Source of the DNA: Janthinobacterium rivuli
Lineage (GTDB): Bacteria > Pseudomonadota > Gammaproteobacteria > Burkholderiales > Burkholderiaceae_D
Length of the DNA stretch: 64,000 bases
Direction of reading: 5' to 3'
Assembly (NCBI RefSeq): GCF_009208735.1
Contig: NZ_WFLJ01000003.1
Location: 310,001-374,000, forward strand
Positions 47,180 through 57,191 of this stretch are shown here, in pieces. The first letter of the stretch is position 1. The number at the start of each line of letters is the position of its first letter. The notes below the pieces were generated by a model. It saw only the letters and a list, made by a program, of their open reading frames with translations. It ran no database searches and had not been told where the DNA came from. The translations under genes were made by a program, and so were the position numbers.

Positions 47180-48745
47180 ATGGCAGCTTTGGACAACAAC
47201 AGTATCGTCGCCGTCATCGGCAGCGGCGCCATGGGCGCCGGCATCGCGCAGGTGGCCGCGGCCGCCGGCTACCGCGTGAAACTGTACGACACGCGTGCGG
47301 AAGCGGTGAGCAAGGCGCTGGCGGACATCGGCAAGATGTATGCGAAGCTGGCCGAAAAGGGCCGCATGACGGCCGACGAAGCCACTGCCGCCACGGCGCG
47401 CCTGCAGGCGGCCGGCAGCCTGGCCGATGTGGCAGATGCGGCGCTGGTGGTGGAAGCCATCGTGGAAAACCTCGACGTCAAGCGCGGCCTGTTCGCCGAA
47501 CTGGAAGCCTTGGTCAGCGACGAGTGCATCCTGGCGACGAACACCTCGTCGATCTCCGTCACGGCCATCGCCGCCAAGCTGCGTCGTCCGGAACGCCTGG
47601 TCGGCATGCATTTCTTTAATCCTGTGCCCCTGATGGCGCTGGTCGAAGTGATCAGTGGCCTGGCCACCAGCGAACAAGTGGCCGCCACCGTGTACGACAC
47701 ATCGATCGCCTGGGGCAAGAGTCCCGTGCATGCGAAATCGACGCCCGGTTTCATCGTCAACCGTGTGGCCCGTCCGTTCTACGCGGAAGGCTGGCGCCTG
47801 TTGAGCGAACAGGCGGGCGACGCCGCCACCATCGATGCCGTGCTGCGCGAAGCGGGCGGCTTCCGCATGGGGCCATTCGAGCTGATGGATCTGATCGGCC
47901 ATGACGTCAATTTCTCCGTCACGCAATCCGTGTTCGGCGCCTACTTCAATGATCCGCGCTTCACGCCGTCCGTGCTGCAGCAGGAAATGGTCAACGCCGG
48001 TTTCCTCGGCCGCAAATCGGGCCGTGGCTTTTACCTGTACGGCGAAGGCGCCGCTGCCCCCGTGGCGCAGGCGGAAGGCCCACAGCCCAAGCCCGAATTC
48101 GTCGCCCTGTCGGCAGCCGTCGGCGGCGATGGCCGTGGCCACAGCGGCATCATTCGCAGCCTGGTGCAGCGCCTGGAGCAGGCCGGCATCACGGTCAGCC
48201 GGCGTGTGACGCAGGAAGGCCAGGCGCCCGACGAGGCGCCCGCCCTGCATTGCCATGGCGCCGCGATTTATCTGACGGACGGGCGCAGCGCCACCCAGCG
48301 CGCGCACGACAACCAGCATCCGGACACGGTGCTGTTCGACCTGGCGCTCGATTACGCCGGGGCCAAGCGCATCGCCGTGGCCCGGGCCGACCAGTGCAGC
48401 GACGCCGCCTATGCGGCCGTCGTCGGCCTGTTCCAGGCGGCCGGTTTCATCGTCACGCGCCTGGACGACGTGCCTGGCCTGGCCGTCATGCGCACGGTCG
48501 CCATGCTGGCCAACGAGGCGGCCGACGCCGTCAACCAGGGCGTATGCACGGTGGCCGCCGTCGATATCGCCATGCAGAAAGGCGTCAACTACCCGCGCGG
48601 ACCGCTGGCCTGGGCCGATGCCGTCGGCGTCCAGCACATCGTCGCCGTGCTGCATCACCTGGCGCAAGGCTATGGCGAAGACCGCTACCGCGTCTCGCCG
48701 CTGCTGCGCCGCAAACTCGCTAATGGAGCACCGTTTCATGCATAA
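47180..48745 (+). CDS. paaH: 3-hydroxyadipyl-CoA dehydrogenase PaaH
   Basis: 521 residues, starting one base after the paaG stop. It oxidises 3-hydroxyadipyl-CoA with NAD+. The N-terminal Rossmann loop is VIGSGAMGAGIAQVAA; MHFFNPVPLMALVEVI and the catalytic region follow. Two C-terminal 3HCDH_C-like domains are present (KSTPGFIVNRVARPFYAEGW in part; VAMLANEAADAV), with a linker region that makes it longer than the 475-residue E. coli PaaH. Confidence 0.95.
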   Translation: MAALDNNSIVAVIGSGAMGAGIAQVAAAAGYRVKLYDTRAEAVSKALADIGKMYAKLAEKGRMTADEATAATARLQAAGSLADVADAALVVEAIVENLDVKRGLFAELEALVSDECILATNTSSISVTAIAAKLRRPERLVGMHFFNPVPLMALVEVISGLATSEQVAATVYDTSIAWGKSPVHAKSTPGFIVNRVARPFYAEGWRLLSEQAGDAATIDAVLREAGGFRMGPFELMDLIGHDVNFSVTQSVFGAYFNDPRFTPSVLQQEMVNAGFLGRKSGRGFYLYGEGAAAPVAQAEGPQPKPEFVALSAAVGGDGRGHSGIIRSLVQRLEQAGITVSRRVTQEGQAPDEAPALHCHGAAIYLTDGRSATQRAHDNQHPDTVLFDLALDYAGAKRIAVARADQCSDAAYAAVVGLFQAAGFIVTRLDDVPGLAVMRTVAMLANEAADAVNQGVCTVAAVDIAMQKGVNYPRGPLAWADAVGVQHIVAVLHHLAQGYGEDRYRVSPLLRRKLANGAPFHA

Positions 48746-49184
48746 GGAAGACCATCTCCACGCCGCCCAGGCCCTGGCCGAAGCGGCCGCCGCCTCCATG
48801 CTGTCGCGCGATAACGCCACCGCCGCCATGGGCATCGCCCTGGCCGAAGTGGGCCCCGGCCATGCGCGCATGACGATGACGGTGCGCGCCGACATGCTCA
48901 ATGGCCACCAGACCTGCCATGGCGGCTTCATCTTCGCCCTGGCCGACAGCGCCTTCGCGTTTGCTTGCAACAGCTACAACATGAACACCGTGGGCGCCGG
49001 CTGCACCATCGATTACCTGGCGCCGGGCCGCGAGGGCGATGTGCTCACGGCGCACGCCGTCGAGCAGGCGCTGGCGGGAAAAAGCGGCGTCTACGACGTC
49101 AAGGTCAGCAACCAGGACGGCCGCGCCATCGCGCTGTTTCGCGGCAAGTCGATCCGCGTGGCGGGTGCAGTCATTAGTGATTGA
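48738..49184 (+). CDS. paaI: Hydroxyphenylacetyl-CoA thioesterase PaaI
   Basis: 148 residues from the ATG at 48738, with GGAG nine bases upstream; 48723 is an alternative. It overlaps the paaH end. Hotdog fold with NGHQTCHGGFIFALADSAFAFACN, where HGGFIFALAD is the active-site stretch, and TIDYLAPGREGDVL. PaaI releases free CoA from dead-end hydroxyphenylacetyl-CoA and similar thioesters. Confidence 0.94.
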   Translation: MHKEDHLHAAQALAEAAAASMLSRDNATAAMGIALAEVGPGHARMTMTVRADMLNGHQTCHGGFIFALADSAFAFACNSYNMNTVGAGCTIDYLAPGREGDVLTAHAVEQALAGKSGVYDVKVSNQDGRAIALFRGKSIRVAGAVISD

Positions 49185-49251
49185 AGTACAAGAGCAGGCT
49201 TGAACTGCCGCTGCAGCTTTAAATAGTTAAAGAACCAATTAGGAGACAATG

Positions 49252-50580
49252 ATGGTCCAACGAATTCCCGCCCCGAATGACCTCGAGCCGATCGAGCGCG
49301 CCAGCAAGGATGAACTGCAGGCGCTGCAGCTCGAACGCATGAAATGGACGCTCAAGCACGCGTATGACAACGTGCCCCATTACCGTGCCGCTTTTGACGC
49401 CGCAGGCGTGCATCCGGACGACCTCAAATCCTTGTCCGACTTGTCGAAATTCCCGTTCACCGATAAAAAGGTCTTGCGCGACAATTACCCGTTCGGCCTG
49501 TTCGCCGTGCCGCGCGAGCAAGTGGTGCGCATCCACGCGTCGAGCGGCACGACGGGCAAGGCAACGGTGGTCGGCTACACGCAGAACGACATCGATACCT
49601 GGGCCAACGTGGTGGCGCGCTCGATCCGCGCCGGCGGCGGCCGCGCTGGCGACATGGTGCATATCTCCTACGGCTACGGCCTGTTCACGGGCGGCCTGGG
49701 CGCGCACTACGGCGCCGAACGTCTGGGCTGCACGGTCATCCCGATGTCCGGCGGGCAGACGGAAAAGCAGGTGCAATTGATCCAGGATTTCAAGCCGTCC
49801 ATCATCATGGTGACGCCATCGTACATGCTCAACATCATCGAGGAATTCACGCGCCAGGGTCTGGATCCGGCCGAATCGTCGCTGAAGGTGGGCATCTTCG
49901 GCGCCGAGCCGTGGACGGACGCCATGCGTTCGGAAATCGAGGCGCGCGCCGGCATCGACGCCGTCGATATCTACGGCCTGTCCGAAGTGATGGGGCCTGG
50001 CGTGGCGTCCGAATGCATCGAAAGCAAGGACGGTCCCGTCATCTGGGAAGACCATTTTTACCCGGAGATCATCGACCCGGAAACGGGCGAAGTGCTGCCC
50101 GACGGCGCGGAGGGCGAGCTGGTGTTTACCTCGCTGTCGAAGGAAGCGCTGCCCATCATCCGCTACCGCACGCGCGACCTGACCCGTTTGCTGCCGCCGA
50201 CCTCGCGTTCGATGCGCCGCATCGGCAAGATCACGGGCCGTTCTGACGACATGCTGATCATCCGCGGCGTGAACGTCTTCCCCACGCAGATCGAAGAGCT
50301 GATCCTCAAAATGCCGAAACTGGCGCCGCAATACCAGCTGGTGGTCACGCGCGACGGCCACCTCGACAAACTCGAAGTGATCGCCGAGCTGCGCATCGAC
50401 CTGACCGCCACCATCTCGGCCAGCGAAACGGACGCCCTGGCGCGCGAGCTGGAACACCGCATCAAGACGCACGTGGGCGTGAGCACGCGCGTGCGCTTGG
50501 TGGCCGCCGCCGGCATCGAACGCACCCTGACGGGCAAGGCCCGCCGCGTGGTCGACCAGCGCCCGAAGATTTTCTCCTGA
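49252..50580 (+). CDS. paaK: Phenylacetate-CoA ligase
   Basis: 442 residues; the ATG at 49252 sits six bases from AGGAG and the ATG three bases earlier is too close. PaaK activates phenylacetate to phenylacetyl-CoA with ATP, the first committed step and the source of the PaaX inducer. The adenylate-forming motif is HASSGTTGKATVVGYT, with YGLSEVMGPGVASEC, YRTRDLTRLLP and GRSDDMLIIRGVNVFPTQIE typical. Confidence 0.97.
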   Translation: MVQRIPAPNDLEPIERASKDELQALQLERMKWTLKHAYDNVPHYRAAFDAAGVHPDDLKSLSDLSKFPFTDKKVLRDNYPFGLFAVPREQVVRIHASSGTTGKATVVGYTQNDIDTWANVVARSIRAGGGRAGDMVHISYGYGLFTGGLGAHYGAERLGCTVIPMSGGQTEKQVQLIQDFKPSIIMVTPSYMLNIIEEFTRQGLDPAESSLKVGIFGAEPWTDAMRSEIEARAGIDAVDIYGLSEVMGPGVASECIESKDGPVIWEDHFYPEIIDPETGEVLPDGAEGELVFTSLSKEALPIIRYRTRDLTRLLPPTSRSMRRIGKITGRSDDMLIIRGVNVFPTQIEELILKMPKLAPQYQLVVTRDGHLDKLEVIAELRIDLTATISASETDALARELEHRIKTHVGVSTRVRLVAAAGIERTLTGKARRVVDQRPKIFS

Positions 50581-50602
50581 TAGCCTGAACAAGGAAGCCA
50601 AC

Positions 50603-51808
50603 ATGAACGAAGCCTTTATTTGTGACGCCGTGCGCACGCCCTTTGGCCGCTATGGCGGCGCGCTGTCCAGCGTGCGCGCCGACGACCTGGGCGCGCTGCC
50701 GATCGCCGCGCTGATCGCCCGTAACCCGTCCGTCAACTGGTCCGCCATCGACGACGTGTTCTACGGCTGCGCCAACCAGGCCGGCGAAGACAACCGCAAC
50801 GTGGGCCGCATGGCCGCGCTGCTGGCCGGCTTGCCGGCCGACGTGCCGGCCAATACCATCAACCGCCTGTGCGGCTCCAGCCTGGACGCCGTGGGTCTCG
50901 CTGCCCGCTCCATCAAGGCGGGCGAGGCGGAACTGATCATCGCCGGCGGCGTGGAAAGCATGACGCGCGCGCCTTTCGTGATGGGCAAGGCCGACAGCGC
51001 CTTTTCGCGCGCGGCGAAGATCGAGGACACGACCCTGGGCTGGCGCTTCGTGAACGGCAAGATGAAAACCCAGTACGGCATCGACACCATGCCGGAAACG
51101 GCGGAAAACGTGGCCGTGGAATTTGGCATCAGCCGCGCCGACCAGGATGCTCTGGCCTTGCGCAGCCAGCAGCGCTGGGCAGCCGCCCACGCGGCCGGCG
51201 TGTTCGAGCGTGAAATCGTGCCCGTCGCCGTGCCGCAAAAAAAGGGCGAGCCGAAAATGGTGACGACGGATGAACATCCGCGTCCGGACACCTCGATCGA
51301 GATGCTGGCGAAACTGAAAGGCGTGGTCAAGGCTGACGGCACGGTCACGGCCGGCAATGCCTCGGGCTTGAACGATGGCGCCTGCGCCATCCTGCTGGCG
51401 TCCGCCGCCGCCGTGGATAAATACAAACTGACGCCGCGCGCAAAAGTGCTGGGCATGGCCACGGCAGGACTGGCGCCGCGCATCATGGGTTTTGGCCCGT
51501 CTCCCGCGTCGCGCAAGGTGCTGGCGCAAACAGGATTGACCATCGAGCAGATGGATGTCATCGAACTCAATGAAGCGTTCGCCGCGCAGGCCCTGGCCGT
51601 CACGCGTGACCTGGGCCTGGCGGACGATGCGGCCCACATGAACCCGAATGGCGGGGCGATCGCCATCGGCCACCCGCTGGGCGCCTCGGGCGCGCGCCTG
51701 GTGATGGCCGCATTGAACCAGCTGGAACGCACGGGCGGGCGCTATGCGCTGTGCACCATGTGCATCGGCGTGGGGCAGGGTATCGCCGTCGTCATTGAAC
51801 GCGTATAA
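50603..51808 (+). CDS. paaJ: 3-oxoadipyl-CoA/3-oxo-5,6-dehydrosuberyl-CoA thiolase
   Basis: 401 residues. It cleaves the two beta-keto CoA intermediates, yielding acetyl-CoA and finally succinyl-CoA. Catalytic Cys90 lies in NRLCGSSLD; GGVESMTRAPFVM, NEAFAAQALAV, GGAIAIGHPLGASGARL and the second cysteine in CTMCIGVGQG are standard thiolase motifs. PcaF of the beta-ketoadipate pathway is closely related; context favours PaaJ. Confidence 0.94.
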   Translation: MNEAFICDAVRTPFGRYGGALSSVRADDLGALPIAALIARNPSVNWSAIDDVFYGCANQAGEDNRNVGRMAALLAGLPADVPANTINRLCGSSLDAVGLAARSIKAGEAELIIAGGVESMTRAPFVMGKADSAFSRAAKIEDTTLGWRFVNGKMKTQYGIDTMPETAENVAVEFGISRADQDALALRSQQRWAAAHAAGVFEREIVPVAVPQKKGEPKMVTTDEHPRPDTSIEMLAKLKGVVKADGTVTAGNASGLNDGACAILLASAAAVDKYKLTPRAKVLGMATAGLAPRIMGFGPSPASRKVLAQTGLTIEQMDVIELNEAFAAQALAVTRDLGLADDAAHMNPNGGAIAIGHPLGASGARLVMAALNQLERTGGRYALCTMCIGVGQGIAVVIERV

Positions 51809-51902
51809 ACGAGTAAAAACAAAGTAAAAACAAAAAAGGCGCAGGCTTGTAAAAAAGCGCCAACCATACATTGACCGTAGTGCCAACCTGGTGGAGACCA
51901 CA

Positions 51903-53054
51903 ATGATTGCCAATATCTTCAAGAAAACCCTGATCGCCGGCGTGCTGGCCATGTCCGCCGCGGGCGCGTATGCGGCCGAGAACATCAAGATCGGTTCCGT
52001 GTTGTCCGTCACGGGACCTGCCGCCTTCCTGGGCGACCCTGAACTGAAAACCCTGCAGCTGTATATCGAAAAGATCAACGCGGCCGGCGGCGTCCTGGGG
52101 CGCAAGCTGGAACTGGTGCACTACGATGACGGCAGCGACGCGGCCAAGGCCAACGGTTTCACCAAGCGCCTGATCGAGTCGGACAAGGTCGACGTGCTGA
52201 TCGGCGGCACCACCACCGGCGCGACGATGGCGATGGCGCCGCTGGTGGAGCGCGCCAGCATGCCGTTCATCTCGCTGGCGGGCGCCGTGGTGATCATTGA
52301 CCCGGTCAAGAAATGGGTCTTCAAGACGCCGCATACGGACCGCATGGCGGCCGAGAAGGTGTTCGAGGACATGAAGAAGCGCGGCATCAGCAAGGTGGGC
52401 CTGCTGTCGGAAACGAGCGGCTTCGGCGCCTCGGGCCGCAAGGAGTCGCAGATCGTCGCGTCCAAGTATGGCATCACGCTGGTGGCCGATGAAACCTACG
52501 GTCCGAAAGACACGGACATCACGGCGCAGCTCACGCGCATCAAGAACACCGCTGGCGTGCAAGCCGTCTTCGTCTTCGGCCTGGGCCAGGGCCCGGCCGT
52601 CGTGACCAAGAACTATGGACAGCTGGGCATGGCCGCGCTGCCGCTGTACCAGTCGCATGGCGTGGCATCGGACGAATACCTGAAATTGTCGGGCAAGGCT
52701 GCCGAAGGCGTGCGCCTGCCGACGCCGGCGCTCTTGATCGGCGCCATGCTGCCAGACAGCGACGCGCAGAAGGCCGTCGTCGTCGGCTACGACAAGACGT
52801 ATAAGGACCGCTACAAGATCGACCCGTCGACCTTTGGCGGCTATGCGCTCGACGCCCTGAACCTGTCGGTGGACGCCATCAAGCGCGCCGGCGGCACGGA
52901 CCGTGAAAAAGTGCGCACGGCGCTGGAAACGACCAAGGGTTTTGTCGGCACGACCGGTGTCTTCAACATGTCGGCCAAAGACCACATGGGCCTGGACCTG
53001 TCGGCGTTCCGCATGGTGGAAGTGAAGAACGGCGAATGGCAATTGTCGAAATAA
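51903..53054 (+). CDS. ABC transporter substrate-binding protein, branched-chain amino-acid type
   Basis: 383 residues from the ATG at 51903 (GTGGAGACCACA upstream; a GTG at 51891 is in frame). The signal peptide (KKTLIAGVLAMSAAGAYA) precedes a type-1 periplasmic binding fold: IKIGSVLSVTGPAAFLGDPELK (in part), VLIGGTTTGATMAMAPL, GLLSETSGFGASGR and FGGYALDALNLS. Its place between paaJ and the four transporter genes suggests phenylacetate or a related aromatic acid as ligand, but sequence alone does not show this. Confidence 0.88.
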   Translation: MIANIFKKTLIAGVLAMSAAGAYAAENIKIGSVLSVTGPAAFLGDPELKTLQLYIEKINAAGGVLGRKLELVHYDDGSDAAKANGFTKRLIESDKVDVLIGGTTTGATMAMAPLVERASMPFISLAGAVVIIDPVKKWVFKTPHTDRMAAEKVFEDMKKRGISKVGLLSETSGFGASGRKESQIVASKYGITLVADETYGPKDTDITAQLTRIKNTAGVQAVFVFGLGQGPAVVTKNYGQLGMAALPLYQSHGVASDEYLKLSGKAAEGVRLPTPALLIGAMLPDSDAQKAVVVGYDKTYKDRYKIDPSTFGGYALDALNLSVDAIKRAGGTDREKVRTALETTKGFVGTTGVFNMSAKDHMGLDLSAFRMVEVKNGEWQLSK

Positions 53055-53127
53055 TGTAAGCCGGAAGTACCTGCGCGAGGCCGTCCTTGACGGCGGCCCG
53101 CGCATCGCCGAACACAATGGAGACACC

Positions 53128-54006
53128 ATGGAAGTCGCTCAATTTCTACAATTTCTGTATTCCGGGATGACGGTCGGTTCCGCCTACGCGCTGGCGGCGC
53201 TGGGCTTTACCATCATCTACAACACCAGCGGCGTGATCAACTTCGCCCAGGGCGAATTCATCATGCTGGGCGGGATGCTGGCCGCCGTGATGTCGGCCGC
53301 CGGCGTGCCGCTGCCGCTGGCCATCATCCTGGCCGTCATCGCCACGGGCCTGGTCGGCCTGCTGATGGAAAAGACCGTGATCGAGCCGGCGCAGAACGCG
53401 CAGGTCATCACCCTGTTGATCATCACGATCGGCGCCTCGCTGGTGCTACGCGGCCTCGTGCAGATCTGGCTGGGCAAGGATACGCATTCGCTGCCGGCGT
53501 TTTCCGGCGATGCGCCGATCGAATTTCTGGGCGCCAGCCTGCTGCCGCAAAGCCTGTGGGTGTTGGGCGTGACGGTCGTCATCGTGCTGGTGCTGGGCTG
53601 GTTCTTCGGCCGCACCCTGATGGGCAAGGCCATGCTGGCCACCTCGCACAACAAGCTGGCCGCGCAACTGGTGGGCATCAACACGCGCAAGGTATTGCTG
53701 TTCTCGTTCGGCCTGTCGGCCCTGCTGGGCGCGGCGGGCGGCATCCTCGTCGCACCGATCACGTATACCTCGTATGACGCGGGCATCATGCTGGGCCTGA
53801 AAGGGTTTGTCGCGGCCGTGTTGGGTGGCCTCGGTGGCGGCGCCGGTGCGATTGCCGGTGGCCTGATCCTCGGCATCGCCGAAGCCATGACGGCCGGCTA
53901 CATCTCCTCGGCCTACAAGGACGCGGTGCCTTTCGTGCTGATTCTGATGATCCTGTTCTTCCTGCCGCAAGGCTTGTTTGGCGCTAAAAATTCGGAGCGT
54001 GTATGA
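53128..54006 (+). CDS. ABC transporter permease, LivH type
   Basis: 292 residues with eight or so hydrophobic helices. SGMTVGSAYALAALGFTIIYN and GVINFAQGEFIMLGGM are the standard LivH opening; GFVAAVLGGLGGGAGAIAGG is the ATPase-contact region. It overlaps the LivM-type gene by four bases. 73 bases separate it from the binding-protein gene, including a GC-rich imperfect hairpin that might adjust expression downstream. Confidence 0.9.
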   Translation: MEVAQFLQFLYSGMTVGSAYALAALGFTIIYNTSGVINFAQGEFIMLGGMLAAVMSAAGVPLPLAIILAVIATGLVGLLMEKTVIEPAQNAQVITLLIITIGASLVLRGLVQIWLGKDTHSLPAFSGDAPIEFLGASLLPQSLWVLGVTVVIVLVLGWFFGRTLMGKAMLATSHNKLAAQLVGINTRKVLLFSFGLSALLGAAGGILVAPITYTSYDAGIMLGLKGFVAAVLGGLGGGAGAIAGGLILGIAEAMTAGYISSAYKDAVPFVLILMILFFLPQGLFGAKNSERV

Positions 54007-54986
54007 CCAACTTTTTTACACGCTCGCGCCACGGCGGCTTGCTGGTGCTGGCTCTCGTGCTGGCCATCCTGCCGCTGTTCCTCAGCAATGCGTTCTACTA
54101 TGACGTGGTGATCCGCATCGCCCTGAACGCCATCGTCGTCATCGGCCTGAACCTGCTGATGGGCTACACGGGCCAGATCAGCCTGGGCCACGCGGGTTTC
54201 TATGGCCTGGGCGCGTATGCGTCGGCCGTGCTGACCACGCACTACAACTGGCCGCCGCTGGCCGCGCTGGCCGCCGGCGCCGTTGCCACGGGCTTGCTGG
54301 CGCTGCTGCTGGCGCGTCCCGTCCTGAAGCTCAAAGGCCATACCCTGGCCATGGCGACCCTGGGACTGGGCATCATCATTTCCATCGTCATCAACAACGA
54401 GACGCAGTGGACGGGCGGCCCGGACGGCATCGGCGTGTCCGCCTTCAGTGTCGCCGGCCTGGAAATCGCCGGTGAAAAATCGTGGTACCTGGTGTGCGCC
54501 GTGCTGCTGTTGCTCGTCACCTGGCTGGCGCTGAACCTGATCGATTCGCCCGTCGGGCGCGCGCTGCAGGCCATCCACGGCTCGGAAGTGGCGGCCCGCG
54601 TGGTGGGCGTCGACACGACCCGCTTCAAGGTGCGCGTGTTCGTGCTGTCGGCGGTGATCGCCAGCATCGCGGGCAGCATCAGCGCCCACTACATCGGCTT
54701 CATCACGCCCAACCTGGCCGGCTTCTTCCACTCGATCGAGCTGGTGACGATGGTGGTGGTGGGCGGCATGGCGTCGATCTTCGGTTCCATCATCGGCGCG
54801 GCCCTGCTGACGGTCCTGCCGCAGCTGCTGTCCAGTTTTGAAGGCTGGGAAACGGTGGTCTTCGGCGTGATCCTGATGGCCACCATGATCTTCATGCCCA
54901 AGGGCCTGGTACCGAGCCTGGCCAGCCGTTCGCGCAAGCGGGCCGCCACACCCAAGGCGCCCGTCAAATCCGCGCAGGAGGTGTGA
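54003..54986 (+). CDS. ABC transporter permease, LivM type
   Basis: 327 residues, the second inner-membrane permease. The characteristic GLNLLMGYTGQISLGHAGFYGLGAY (in part) lies near residue 45-70, and GRALQAIHGSEVAARVVGVDTTRFKV (in part) is the cytoplasmic ATPase-contact loop. The C-terminus is basic (SRKRAATPKAPVK). Starts inside the end of the LivH gene. Confidence 0.9.
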   Translation: MTNFFTRSRHGGLLVLALVLAILPLFLSNAFYYDVVIRIALNAIVVIGLNLLMGYTGQISLGHAGFYGLGAYASAVLTTHYNWPPLAALAAGAVATGLLALLLARPVLKLKGHTLAMATLGLGIIISIVINNETQWTGGPDGIGVSAFSVAGLEIAGEKSWYLVCAVLLLLVTWLALNLIDSPVGRALQAIHGSEVAARVVGVDTTRFKVRVFVLSAVIASIAGSISAHYIGFITPNLAGFFHSIELVTMVVVGGMASIFGSIIGAALLTVLPQLLSSFEGWETVVFGVILMATMIFMPKGLVPSLASRSRKRAATPKAPVKSAQEV

Positions 54987-54987
54987 C

Positions 54988-55743
54988 ATGCTGACGATCA
55001 ACAATCTGAGCAAGAGCTTTGGCGGCGTGCACGCGGTGCAGGATGTCAGCTTTACCGTCAAGGAAGGCAATATCCATTCCGTGATCGGGCCGAACGGCGC
55101 CGGCAAGACGACGCTGTTCAACCTGATCACGGGCGTGTACACGCCGAGCAAGGGCGAGATTTTGCTCAATGGCGAGAACGTGGCCGCCATGCCGCCCGAT
55201 GCGCTGGCGCGGCGCGGCATGAGCCGCACCTTCCAGAATCTGCAGGTGTGCATGAACATGACGGCCATCGACAACGTGATGGTGGGCGCGCATTTGCGCC
55301 TGAACCAGAACCTGTTCGCCTCCATGCTGCGCCTGCCGTCCGTACGCCGCGCGGATGCCGCTTGCCGCGACGAGGCGGCCGGCCTGATGGAATTCGTTGG
55401 CGTGGGCCGGCATATCGATGACGAGGCGGGGCAGATGTCGTATGGCGCCTTGAAACGCCTGGAAATCGCCCGTGCGCTGGCGGCCAAGCCGAAAGTGCTG
55501 CTGCTCGATGAACCGGCGGCTGGCCTGAACCACACGGAGACGGGCGAGATCGAAGCGCTGATCCGCAAGGTGGCGCAGTCGGGCGTGACGGTGGTGCTGG
55601 TCGAACATGACATGAAACTGGTGATGAATCTGTCGGACCATATCCTGGTGCTCGACTATGGCAAGAAGCTGGCCGAAGGGACCGCCGCCGAAGTGCGCGC
55701 GAACCCCGACGTGGTGGCGGCATATCTGGGAGTGGCAGCATGA
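54988..55743 (+). CDS. ABC transporter ATP-binding protein, LivG type
   Basis: 251 residues. Walker A GPNGAGKTT near residue 36, the long insertion typical of LivG (NQNLFASMLRLPSVRRADA), the signature-like segment MSYGALKRLEIARALA, Walker B LLLDEPAAGLNHTE and VEHDMKLVM. Starts one base after the LivM stop and overlaps the LivF start by four bases. Confidence 0.92.
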   Translation: MLTINNLSKSFGGVHAVQDVSFTVKEGNIHSVIGPNGAGKTTLFNLITGVYTPSKGEILLNGENVAAMPPDALARRGMSRTFQNLQVCMNMTAIDNVMVGAHLRLNQNLFASMLRLPSVRRADAACRDEAAGLMEFVGVGRHIDDEAGQMSYGALKRLEIARALAAKPKVLLLDEPAAGLNHTETGEIEALIRKVAQSGVTVVLVEHDMKLVMNLSDHILVLDYGKKLAEGTAAEVRANPDVVAAYLGVAA

Positions 55744-56471
55744 CGATGGAAAAGCCTCAATCACCGCTGGTACTCGATATCAAAGGCTTGACCAGCCATT
55801 ACGGCCGCATCCAGGCCCTGCACGGCATCGACCTGCAGGTGCGCCAGGGCCAGCTCGTGGCGCTGGTGGGCGCGAATGGCGCCGGCAAGACGACCCTGCT
55901 GCGGGCGATTTCCGGCGTGCAGCCGATCAGTGCCGGCAGCATCGTCTTCGCCGGCCAGGACGTGAGCCGCATGAGCGCCGACAGGCGCGTGCGCGCCGGC
56001 ATCTGCCAGGTACCGGAAGGACGGCAAGTGTTCGGCCCCATGACGGTGGAAGACAATCTGCGCCTGGGCGCCTTCACGCGTCCCGCGCAAGACGTGGCGG
56101 GCGACATGGAGCGCATGTACGGCCTGTTCCCCATCCTGAAGGAAAAGCGCCTGTTGCTGGCCGGTACGCTCTCCGGCGGACAGCAGCAGATGCTGGCCAT
56201 GGCGCGCGCGCTGATGGGCCGCCCGCAACTGCTGCTGCTCGACGAACCGAGCATGGGCCTGGCGCCGCTCCTGATCGCGGAAATCTTCCGCATCGTGGCC
56301 GAACTGCGCGACCAGGGCATCACCATCTTCCTCGTCGAGCAGAACGCGCACGCCGCCCTGTCGATCGCCGACGTGGGCTATGTGATCGAGACTGGCGCCA
56401 TCACGCTGTCCGGTCCCGGCCCTGAATTGCTGCATAACGAGCAGGTACAAAGCGCCTATCTGGGCATGTAA
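55740..56471 (+). CDS. ABC transporter ATP-binding protein, LivF type
   Basis: 243 residues. Walker [10 protein letters not shown] near residue 41, signature [16 protein letters not shown], Walker [13 protein letters not shown] and the switch region [31 protein letters not shown] is a LivF hallmark. It completes a five-component importer together with the three genes before it and the binding protein. Confidence 0.92.
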   Translation: MTMEKPQSPLVLDIKGLTSHYGRIQALHGIDLQVRQGQLVALVGANGAGKTTLLRAISGVQPISAGSIVFAGQDVSRMSADRRVRAGICQVPEGRQVFGPMTVEDNLRLGAFTRPAQDVAGDMERMYGLFPILKEKRLLLAGTLSGGQQQMLAMARALMGRPQLLLLDEPSMGLAPLLIAEIFRIVAELRDQGITIFLVEQNAHAALSIADVGYVIETGAITLSGPGPELLHNEQVQSAYLGM

Positions 56472-56481
56472 GGGAGTCTGT

Positions 56482-57096
56482 ATGGTCAAGGTCTATGAAA
56501 TCAACGGCGTCACCCCCGTCGTCCACCCCAGCGCCTATGTGCACCCGTCGGCCGTGCTGATCGGCGACGTGATCGTCGGCCCGCGCTGCTACATCGGTCC
56601 GCTGGCCTCGATCCGCGGCGACTTCGGCCGCCTGATCCTGGAAGAAGGCGCGAACCTGCAGGACACCTGCGTCATGCACGGTTTTCCCGGCTGCGACACG
56701 GTGGTCGAAGTCGACGGCCATATCGGCCATGGCGCCGTGCTGCATGGCTGCCGCATCGGCCGCAACGCGCTCGTCGGCATGAACGCGGTGGTGATGGATA
56801 ACGCCATCATCGGCGAGGAATCCATCGTCGCGGCCATGAGCTTCGTCAAGGCGGGCATGATCGTCGCGCCGCGCAGCATGGTGGTGGGCACGCCCGCCAA
56901 GATCATCCGCGCGCTGACCGACGATGAAATCAAATGGAAAAGCTCGGGCACGGGCCAGTACCACGAACTGGCCGTGCGCTCCATGCAGACGATGCGCGAA
57001 GTGGAAGCCCTGACGGAAGTCGAGGCGAACCGCCAGCGCCTCAATTTTGAATCCGCCTTGCCGCTGCACTTGCACAAGAACGCCGCAGCGCAATAA
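56482..57096 (+). CDS. paaY: PaaY, hexapeptide-repeat thioesterase/carbonic-anhydrase-like protein
   Basis: 204 residues forming a left-handed beta helix of hexapeptide repeats ([57 protein letters not shown], each in part). The metal-binding histidines typical of gamma-carbonic anhydrases are present. PaaY is reported as a thioesterase acting on an inhibitory dead-end CoA product of the pathway. It is 10 bases behind the LivF gene. Confidence 0.93.
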   Translation: MVKVYEINGVTPVVHPSAYVHPSAVLIGDVIVGPRCYIGPLASIRGDFGRLILEEGANLQDTCVMHGFPGCDTVVEVDGHIGHGAVLHGCRIGRNALVGMNAVVMDNAIIGEESIVAAMSFVKAGMIVAPRSMVVGTPAKIIRALTDDEIKWKSSGTGQYHELAVRSMQTMREVEALTEVEANRQRLNFESALPLHLHKNAAAQ

Positions 57097-57111
57097 ACAA
57101 TATGGGCGTAG

Positions 57112-57147
57112 GTCGGATTAGCGGGGCAGCGCCCCACGTAATCCGAC
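57112..57147. repeat. REP-like palindromic repeat
   Basis: GTCGGATTA at 57112-57120 and TAATCCGAC at 57139-57147 are exact inverted copies, enclosing a GGGGC/GCCCC inner stem. Such GTCGGATTA palindromes are familiar intergenic repeats in proteobacterial genomes. Only this copy occurs in the window, between paaY and paaZ. Confidence 0.7.
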
Positions 57148-57191
57148 ACCACACCAACGTCACCAACACCCTCGTTTTACGGAGAAACCAC

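Noticed and set aside
51809-51902. GGCGC ... GCGCC hairpin after paaJ as a terminator
   Set aside because: The stem is only five base pairs with a long A-rich loop and no T-run; read-through into the transporter genes seems likely.
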